Source: Actinomycetota bacterium
GTDB lineage: Bacteria > Actinomycetota > Thermoleophilia > Gaiellales > Gaiellaceae
DNA length: 9,666 nucleotides
NCBI GenBank assembly: GCA_013812465.1
Contig: JACCTK010000094.1
Location: forward strand, 1 to 9,666
Reading direction: 5' to 3'
The notes under the pieces were generated by a model. That model did not search any database, was not told the origin of the DNA, and saw only the letters and a program-made list of their open reading frames with translations. The translations under genes were made by a program, and so were the position numbers. Positions 5,008 to 9,666 of this stretch are shown one piece after another (the first letter of the stretch is position 1; every line of letters begins with the position of its first letter).

Positions 5008-5013
5008 CGTCAC

Positions 5014-5040
5014 GTTTGAGCCGGTGCCAACTCCGGGTAT
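5014..5040 (+). promoter_or_regulatory. SigB/SigF-type promoter of the 21-aa peptide gene
   Basis: GTTT (5014-5017) and GGGTAT (5035-5040) are separated by 17 bases. The -10 ends 35 bases before GTG 5076. It forms a back-to-back pair with the promoter at 4983-5007. Confidence 0.62.
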
Positions 5041-5075
5041 CCAGCGCTGAGTACAACGACGAAGAGAGGGGAACT

Positions 5076-5141
5076 GTGTATATCGGTGGCGGTTTGCTCG
5101 CATTGATCATCATCATCCTGTTGCTGATCTGGATCTTCTAA
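5076..5141 (+). CDS. 21-residue hydrophobic membrane peptide
   Basis: GTG 5076 opens a 22-codon frame ending in TAA at 5139-5141. After Tyr-Ile-Gly-Gly-Gly, the product is one unbroken hydrophobic helix of Leu, Ile and Ala with a Trp near the C-terminus, long enough to span the membrane and with nothing outside it. Support for a real gene: an AGAGGGG ribosome site (5064-5070) 5 bases before the start, a full SigB-type promoter 35 bases upstream, and a sequence unlike a random GC-rich frame. Similar tiny hydrophobic proteins occur near stress genes in actinobacteria, but I know no function. The stop overlaps the stop of the convergent phosphatase gene: TAA at 5139-5141 against TAG at 5138-5140 on the other strand, so there is no room for a terminator between them. 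Confidence 0.72.
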   Translation: MYIGGGLLALIIIILLLIWIF

Positions 5142-8100
5142 CCCTCGGGTTCGGCGGCTCCGGCGAGGGACTTCTCGAGCGTAATCCGTGTCCCCGTGCC
5201 TGCCGGCGTGATCTCGACCGAGGTCATGGCGGCATGCATGAGCCGGAGCCCGAACCCTCGATCGGCCCTCTCGGTCGGCGGCAGCCAGTCGCCTGTGTCT
5301 TCGACAGATATCCGTAGAGCGGAGTCATCCAGCTCGGCGCGCACCTGAAAGGTGTCGTCGCGCGGCGCCACGGCGTGCTCGATCGAGTTCGCGCACGCCT
5401 CCCACACGGCGAGAAGCACGTCGTGCGCGTCCGATCGCGAAAGCGGCGAGCCCGCGAGCCAGATCCGCATCGTGTCGCGAACGAGATCCAGCGAGCTGGT
5501 GTCATTGGGTAGACGCAGATGCAGAGGCTGCGGCGCCACCGCCAGCAGCCGCACGGCTAGGAGCGCGATATCGTCGCCACGCTCACCGCTCTCCACCAAC
5601 TGCCGGAGCACATGCTCCACAAGCTGCTCGGGCTCGCGTGGGCCCTCGGAGACGGCGACCCGAAGACGGTCGAGGCCCTCGTCGATGGATTCGCCGCGTC
5701 GCTCGACGAGGCCATCGGTGTAGAGGACGAGGATCGCCCCGACGGGAAGCTCGAGGATCTCCTGGGTGTACCGCGTATCGGTTCCGGCGCCGAGAGGTAC
5801 CCCGCGACCTCCCTCCATGAACTCCACACGGCCGTCCGGGAACCGGATCAGCGGCGGCGGATGACCTGCGGAGGTGTAGCGGCACAGCCGAGCCTCTACG
5901 TCGATGACGACGTAGACCACGGTCGCGAAGGCCGTGTCCATGATCTCCTCCGCGAGGTGGTTGAGGCGGGTGAGGGTCGAGGACGGCTTCATTCTGTCCA
6001 GTGAGAAGGCTCGCAGCCCGTTTCGGAGCTGGCCCATGGTCGCTGCCGCCTGGACACCCTTTCCCACGACGTCTCCGACGACGAGGCCGAGCTGCCCGTC
6101 CTGGAGCCGGATCGCATCGAACCAGTCGCCGCCGACTGCCACGCCGGCCGTGCCGGGCAGGTAGCGGGCGGCGAGCTGCATGCCCTCCACCCGCGGCAAC
6201 GAGGTCGGGAGAACGCTTCGCTGCAACGTCTCGGCGATCGACTGCTCGGAGTCGTATGCGCTCGCGCGGTCGAGCGCCTGAGCCGCCTGACCGGCCAGAG
6301 CCTCCACGAACCGGCGGTCTTCCGTGGACAGCGCGTACCGCTCCGCCCAGGACATGACGAGGAGCCCGTTCGCCCGCCGGCCGGCGACGAGCGGCACGTA
6401 GAGGAAGGACTCGTGCGCTTCGAGCTCCATGAGCGGAGGCACATCCCTGAAGGTCGACCGTAGGTCCTCGAGGGACTCGTAGAAGGCCGACACGCGTCGC
6501 TTCACGGCCCGGTTGCCGGGCGTGGGCTCTTCGAGAGACACCTCCCGCCGCGGCTCGACGCTCTCGTCCGAATACCCGACCCAGGCCAGAAGCTGCACCA
6601 GGTTGCGATCCTCGAGAACGACTCCGAGCGCGGTCGCCGACGCGCCGAGCGCGGGCCCGATCTCGTCGACGACAGCCTTGGCCACATCCGTGCGCGTGAG
6701 CGCGTTCGAAAGCGCAGCCGTCATGCGCTGAAGCCGGTCCGAGCGTTGGCGCAGGCGCTGCTCTGCATCGAAGAGCCTGCTGCGCTCGAGTGCCTGCGCA
6801 CACTGCGAGACAACCGCCTGGAGCCACCGGCGCTCCTCGTCTCGCAGCTCCCGCGGGCGGCGAAACGTCAGGTGGAGCGCGCCTCGCACGCCCACTGCGG
6901 TGCGCAAGGGCAGGGCAACCCAACCCTGATCGCCGAGAGCATCCGCTCCGGTGAACCCGGCCATCTCGACGAGGGTGAGAGCCCATACGGGGTCACCGTT
7001 CACGACCGCACGCGCAAACGGCACATCCGAGTCGAGAGCGAACGTCGCCCAATGCTCGAGCTCGGAGTCGGAGTGCCCCATGCTCGAGACGAAGTCGACG
7101 ATCACGCCCTCGGGCCTCGTGAGCACCACGAATCCCGCCTCGGCCCCGACTGCCTCCAAGACATGCGTCAGGCACGTGTCGCTGACCTCTTTCGACGTCG
7201 ATGCGAGCGAGAGCGCCGCTGTGACCTCCTGCAGCCGACGCGTCTCCTCCGAGCGCTTCGCCGCCTCGGCCTGAGCCCGCCTGCGCTGCACTTGCTCGAG
7301 CGCGAATCCGGCCTGGTCGGCGAAGCGCCGCATGAGAGCGATCAGCGCCGGGTCCGGATCGGGTATCACCTTCCTCCACGAGACAATGAGGATGAGCTCG
7401 ACCTCCCCTCCGCCGATGGCGATCGGCACGCGGAAGGACGAGCGAAGCCCGAGCTTCCGGACTCGCTCGAGCCCCTCGCCGCGGGCCTCTTCCTGCACGT
7501 CCGAGACGAATGAGACCCGAAGCGTCTCGACGGCATCGCGCAGGGTGGGAAAGTCCTCGAGAGCTCCACTGAGACCTGACGGCAAGCTCTCGGGCGGGGC
7601 GGTGCAGAGCACCTCGAGCCTGCTCTCGCGAAGGCTCCAGAGGATGGCTATGTCCGCGTCGAAGGTCGCGGCCGCCTCCCTGCAGATCGCCGCAGCCGCG
7701 CCCTCCACGCTGTCGGCATGGAATCGAGGCGCTACCCGAAGAATCCGGTCGAGGCCCTGTCGGGACTCCTGCTCCCGCGCGTACAGCCGAGCTCGCTCGA
7801 GGGCCTGTCCCCCGAGACCCGCGGCGAGGTTCGCGATCGCCTCGGCCTCTGGGTGCTCCGCTCTGGAATCGTCGAAGAGCAAACTCAGGGCCCCGACCGT
7901 CTCTCCGGCGACCCACAACGGCACGGCGGTCGCGCGATGCGCATAGGGGGCCAGCGCCGCTCCCTCGGAGAAGTCGCGTTCGAACGTCGTGCGATTGTCG
8001 ACCCGAACCGTCGTCTTCCGGCTCGCCGCCTGCGTGATCGGCGCCGAAGACTCGAGCGGCATCCGAAAACCCGGCTCCTGCTGCGAGCTCGAGGTTCGCG

Positions 8101-8647
8101 GGTCGACGATCACGAGGTCAGAGCCGTCGATCATTCCGACAGAAGCCGCGCGCGCGCCGACGAGCGCGGGAGTGCGCTCGACGAGCGCTCGAGCCACGGC
8201 CGAGGGCGTCACCGCGTTCAAGAGCGTCGCCGAGAGCTCTTGCAGGCCGGCCATGTCGCGGAAGGACGCCTCGGCAGCAGAGGCGGCGGCGGTCGCCTGC
8301 TCGCGTCCGCGACGAAGCACCTCGCTCACCAAGACGACCCCGAGCGCGATTGCCATCGTCGCTGACCACCGCGTCACTTCCACGCCTTGGAACTCGCCAG
8401 AGCTCACCTGATCCAGGAGCTCGAACGTCCATCCCGCCGCCACGGCCACGAGCGCGGGGCCGACGCCACCGAGCCACACGGTGACCGCGACGACCCCGAC
8501 GAGCACGGCATAGAGGTCGGCATCGTCGGGCGTTAGCGCTTCCGAGGCCAGGACGCCCACAGCCGCCAGCGCGATCGCGAGCCCGTAGCGCAGGAACCAC
8601 GAGCGGTGCACGTATCCGTACGCGGCGGTGAGCCGGTCGCCCGTCAT
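5138..8647 (-). CDS. Membrane sensor phosphatase: 4 TM helices, 4 GAF-like domains, SpoIIE/PP2C, C-terminal GHKL ATPase
   Basis: A 1169-residue multidomain regulator. Four hydrophobic segments at about 19-36, 44-62, 64-78 and 95-111 resemble the DUF4118/KdpD-like membrane module. Four GAF-type repeats follow, at roughly 135-288, 298-455, 475-625 and 640-795, joined by helical linkers such as QALERARLYAREQE. The SpoIIE-type PP2C domain spans about 800-1033, with metal-binding motifs GGDWFDA (839-845), GDVVGKG (858-864), YTDGLVERR (976-984) and GDDIALL (1024-1030). A C-terminal HATPase domain spans about 1042-1160, with N-box WEACANSIEHA (1082-1092), G1 EDTGDW (1116-1121) and G2 DRGFGLRLM (1129-1137). 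All key residues look intact. By analogy with RsbP/RsbU it should dephosphorylate STAS antagonists in response to a signal sensed by the GAF or membrane parts; the HATPase may act as a kinase on the same class of target. ATG 8645-8647 lacks a strong ribosome site. No SigB-type promoter precedes it. Confidence 0.92.
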   Translation of the reverse strand: MTGDRLTAAYGYVHRSWFLRYGLAIALAAVGVLASEALTPDDADLYAVLVGVVAVTVWLGGVGPALVAVAAGWTFELLDQVSSGEFQGVEVTRWSATMAIALGVVLVSEVLRRGREQATAAASAAEASFRDMAGLQELSATLLNAVTPSAVARALVERTPALVGARAASVGMIDGSDLVIVDPRTSSSQQEPGFRMPLESSAPITQAASRKTTVRVDNRTTFERDFSEGAALAPYAHRATAVPLWVAGETVGALSLLFDDSRAEHPEAEAIANLAAGLGGQALERARLYAREQESRQGLDRILRVAPRFHADSVEGAAAAICREAAATFDADIAILWSLRESRLEVLCTAPPESLPSGLSGALEDFPTLRDAVETLRVSFVSDVQEEARGEGLERVRKLGLRSSFRVPIAIGGGEVELILIVSWRKVIPDPDPALIALMRRFADQAGFALEQVQRRRAQAEAAKRSEETRRLQEVTAALSLASTSKEVSDTCLTHVLEAVGAEAGFVVLTRPEGVIVDFVSSMGHSDSELEHWATFALDSDVPFARAVVNGDPVWALTLVEMAGFTGADALGDQGWVALPLRTAVGVRGALHLTFRRPRELRDEERRWLQAVVSQCAQALERSRLFDAEQRLRQRSDRLQRMTAALSNALTRTDVAKAVVDEIGPALGASATALGVVLEDRNLVQLLAWVGYSDESVEPRREVSLEEPTPGNRAVKRRVSAFYESLEDLRSTFRDVPPLMELEAHESFLYVPLVAGRRANGLLVMSWAERYALSTEDRRFVEALAGQAAQALDRASAYDSEQSIAETLQRSVLPTSLPRVEGMQLAARYLPGTAGVAVGGDWFDAIRLQDGQLGLVVGDVVGKGVQAAATMGQLRNGLRAFSLDRMKPSSTLTRLNHLAEEIMDTAFATVVYVVIDVEARLCRYTSAGHPPPLIRFPDGRVEFMEGGRGVPLGAGTDTRYTQEILELPVGAILVLYTDGLVERRGESIDEGLDRLRVAVSEGPREPEQLVEHVLRQLVESGERGDDIALLAVRLLAVAPQPLHLRLPNDTSSLDLVRDTMRIWLAGSPLSRSDAHDVLLAVWEACANSIEHAVAPRDDTFQVRAELDDSALRISVEDTGDWLPPTERADRGFGLRLMHAAMTSVEITPAGTGTRITLEKSLAGAAEPEG

Positions 8648-8739
8648 CGGCGAAGTCCGAGGTGGCTCAGGGTGCGCATCCGAGGCGAGAGGTTACGCCC
8701 ATCAGGCGCGCTCAGCAGCAACCACGTCTAGCCGGGATG

Positions 8740-8940
8740 TCAGGCGAGATACATCGCTAGCACGACAACCGCTATCAACACCGCGACGACGCAGGCGATC
8801 AGGAACGCGACGCCGCCGAGCGCGAAGAACGGCGTCGCCGCCGTCCGCCCGGCGGCGACCTCTTGCTCTTCGCTGCGCGCATCCGGGCGTTCGGCGTCCG
8901 GATTTGGCGATTCGCCTGCACTGTCAGCGGGGCGGCCCAT
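8740..8940 (-). CDS. Small single-helix membrane protein, function unknown
   Basis: A 66-residue protein. Residues 1-36 are polar and acidic, rich in Pro, Glu, Asp and Arg. Residues 38-64 form one long hydrophobic helix (FFALGGVAFLIACVVAVLIA and on) that ends at the C-terminus, giving a tail-anchored layout with the charged part probably cytoplasmic. I do not recognise a family. ATG 8938-8940 lies 10 bases after the -10 of a SigB-type promoter, so the message should start within a few bases of the ATG, consistent with the absence of a ribosome site. The stop is 92 bases upstream of the phosphatase gene on the same strand. Read-through into it is possible, as I see no hairpin terminator in that gap and no separate promoter for the phosphatase. 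Confidence 0.75.
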   Translation of the reverse strand: MGRPADSAGESPNPDAERPDARSEEQEVAAGRTAATPFFALGGVAFLIACVVAVLIAVVVLAMYLA

Positions 8941-8950
8941 CCGCTAGGAG

Positions 8951-8975
8951 ATACCCGCCTCGAGGATGGTCAAAC
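8951..8975 (-). promoter_or_regulatory. SigB/SigF-type promoter of the single-helix protein gene
   Basis: On the minus strand GTTT (8975-8972) and GGGTAT (8956-8951) are separated by 15 bases. The -10 ends 10 bases before ATG 8940, implying a leaderless or nearly leaderless transcript. It could also drive the phosphatase gene downstream. Confidence 0.62.
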
Positions 8976-8982
8976 TCATTGG

Positions 8983-9003
8983 GGCGAGGCCCGCCGCCTC
9001 GCC
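8983..9003 (-). terminator. Hairpin after the unrecognised ORF 9043-9318
   Basis: Perfect 8-base arms GGCGAGGC (8983-8990) and GCCTCGCC (8996-9003) with a 5-base loop, about 40 bases past the stop of the ORF at 9043-9318 and just before the promoter at 8951-8975. No T run follows, so termination is likely but not certain. Confidence 0.45.
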
Positions 9004-9042
9004 TTCGTTCGTCGATAGCGCTTGGAGTGCGAGGCTTCGCCC

Positions 9043-9318
9043 CTATGGCTCGAACAATGGGGCGTACCGCTCGCGCCACTCACCGTCACTCACCGCTCGA
9101 CGGAACAATCGATCGAGGATCGTGCGCGGAGTCTCACCTTCCTCGTGCGCGACGAGGCAGACGCACGCGACGAGCAGGTGGCGCAGCAGCGTTCCGTCGA
9201 TACGTGCCGCGACGAGCGCCCGCTCGAACGCCCACGCGCTGCGCTCGGCGTCCGAAAGCGGGCCGCGCTCGCGTATGAGGTCGAAGAGTCGCTCGACGTC
9301 AACCGCCTCCCAGTCCAT
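9043..9318 (-). CDS. Hypothetical protein, 91 residues
   Basis: I do not recognise this protein. From ATG 9318 it encodes 91 residues, predicted mostly helical and acidic at the N-terminus (MDWEAVDVERLFDLIRERGPLSDAERSAWAFERALV), with a short hydrophobic cysteine-containing stretch LLRHLLVACVCLVAHEE (45-61) and a charged C-terminus DGEWRERYAPLFEP. It has no signal peptide and no clear metal site. A TTG start at 9336 would add six residues. Neither start has a ribosome site, and no GTTT/GGGTA promoter faces it. The lack of stop codons and protein-like composition favour a real gene over a shadow, since the opposite-strand frames here look like noise. It diverges from the PRC-barrel gene. Confidence 0.6.
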   Translation of the reverse strand: MDWEAVDVERLFDLIRERGPLSDAERSAWAFERALVAARIDGTLLRHLLVACVCLVAHEEGETPRTILDRLFRRAVSDGEWRERYAPLFEP

Positions 9319-9351
9319 CTTGGAGGTATCGAGCAATCACCGCGTCCACTT

Positions 9352-9373
9352 GAACGTTTCCCCCGAACGTTTC
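9352..9373. repeat. Tandem direct repeat overlapping a -35 element
   Basis: GAACGTTTC occurs at 9352-9360 and 9365-9373, with a 13-base period; each copy contains the palindrome AACGTT. The second copy supplies the GTTT -35 of the promoter at 9369-9394; the first provides a second GTTT with no -10 at the right distance. Confidence 0.5.
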
Positions 9374-9394
9374 ACCGAGGCGCAGGTTGGGTAC
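9369..9394 (+). promoter_or_regulatory. SigB/SigF-type promoter of the PRC-barrel gene
   Basis: GTTT (9369-9372) and GGGTAC (9389-9394) are separated by 16 bases. The -10 ends 44 bases before ATG 9439. Confidence 0.6.
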
Positions 9395-9438
9395 GGCCTC
9401 GACGAATACCGTTTCCAGACCCAACGAGGAGGATTGGC

Positions 9439-9666
9439 ATGCACACAGACGTTTGGTCCTACCGCGACACAACGAGCCTCGGCATGAACATCGCGAACGT
9501 CGACATCACCGGTTTCGAGGTGGAGGCGCTCGACGGAGGCATCGGCAAGATCGACGAGGCCACCTACGAGACCGGCTCGAGCTACGTCGTCGTGGACACC
9601 GGCCCCTGGATCTTCGGCAAGAAGGTCATGCTGCCGGCCGGCGTCGTCAAGTCGATCGACGAGGCC
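9439..9666 (+). CDS. PRC-barrel domain protein, 3' end outside window
   Basis: The first 76 residues are present; the frame is open at the window end. Seen: ITGFEVEALDGGIGKIDEATYETG (23-46), then SSYVVVDTGPWIFGKKVMLPAG (47-68), the small beta-barrel pattern of PRC-barrel proteins. The DTGPWIFGKKVMLPAG block is typical of the actinobacterial stress-associated group. PRC-barrel domains occur in RNA-processing, photosynthetic and stress proteins; the exact role of this group is not established. ATG 9439 has a strong GAGGAGG ribosome site (9426-9432) 6 bases upstream and a SigB-type promoter 44 bases upstream. It fits the set of stress effectors in this window. Family call is good; the full length and any C-terminal domain cannot be seen. 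Confidence 0.85.
   Translation, partial: MHTDVWSYRDTTSLGMNIANVDITGFEVEALDGGIGKIDEATYETGSSYVVVDTGPWIFGKKVMLPAGVVKSIDEA

Noticed and set aside
5583..6986. 467-aa open frame on the minus strand inside the phosphatase gene
   Set aside because: It is another frame of the same strand as the 1169-aa gene, is very rich in Arg, Gly, Ala and Pro, and has no recognisable domain; a GC-rich shadow.
8118..8600. 160-aa minus-strand frame near the start of the phosphatase gene
   Set aside because: Arg/Gly-rich alternative frame over the predicted membrane helices of the real protein.
8690..8725. Possible GTTG/GGGCGT promoter before the phosphatase gene (minus strand)
   Set aside because: Two mismatches to the SigB-type pattern and an 18-base spacer; not better than chance.
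9356..9394. First GTTT copy (9356-9359) as the -35 of the PRC-barrel promoter
   Set aside because: It would be 29 bases from GGGTAC, far outside the 15-17 range; the second copy fits.

Overview
The window is GC-rich and densely coded on both strands, with many GTG starts and apparently leaderless genes. Together with an actinobacterial-type SigB/SigF sigma factor, a DUF6458 protein, GlsB/YeaQ and PRC-barrel stress proteins, this points to an actinobacterium, plausibly a deep-branching soil lineage such as Thermoleophilia. That placement is inferred from gene content, not from a marker gene.

Layout. 1-540 (-): an ECF sigma factor gene running off the left edge, with an apparent one-base frameshift. 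541-879 (-): a protein shaped like an RsbW-type anti-sigma kinase but lacking the ATP-binding motifs. 924-2160: three STAS anti-anti-sigma proteins (one +, one -, one +). 2298-3207 (+): two small stress-type membrane proteins and a fourth STAS protein. 3260-4439 (-): a SigB/SigF-type sigma factor translationally coupled to a canonical RsbW-like kinase. 4604-5141: a divergent pair, a basic Rho_N-like protein (-) and a 21-residue membrane peptide (+). 5138-8647 (-): a 1169-residue membrane-anchored sensor phosphatase (4 GAF-like domains, SpoIIE/PP2C, C-terminal GHKL ATPase). 8740-9318 (-): a one-helix membrane protein and an unrecognised ORF. 9439-end (+): a PRC-barrel protein cut by the window edge.

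How it fits together. All parts of a partner-switching stress circuit are present: sigma factor, anti-sigma kinase, several phosphorylatable STAS antagonists and a SpoIIE phosphatase with a large sensory front end. Eight sites of the form GTTT-N15-17-GGGTA (one is GGGCAT), the known promoter type of the SigB/SigF family, lie 10-111 bases upstream of eight start codons and point the right way. They precede the sigma factor itself, one STAS gene, the ECF gene and most of the small stress-type effectors. The window therefore looks like a SigB-like regulator set together with part of its own regulon. The least expected elements are the motif-less GHKL protein beside the ECF gene, the 21-aa peptide with its own promoter, and a palindrome inside one promoter spacer.

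No tRNA, rRNA, CRISPR array or insertion sequence was seen, and no gene-free stretch exceeds 300 bases.
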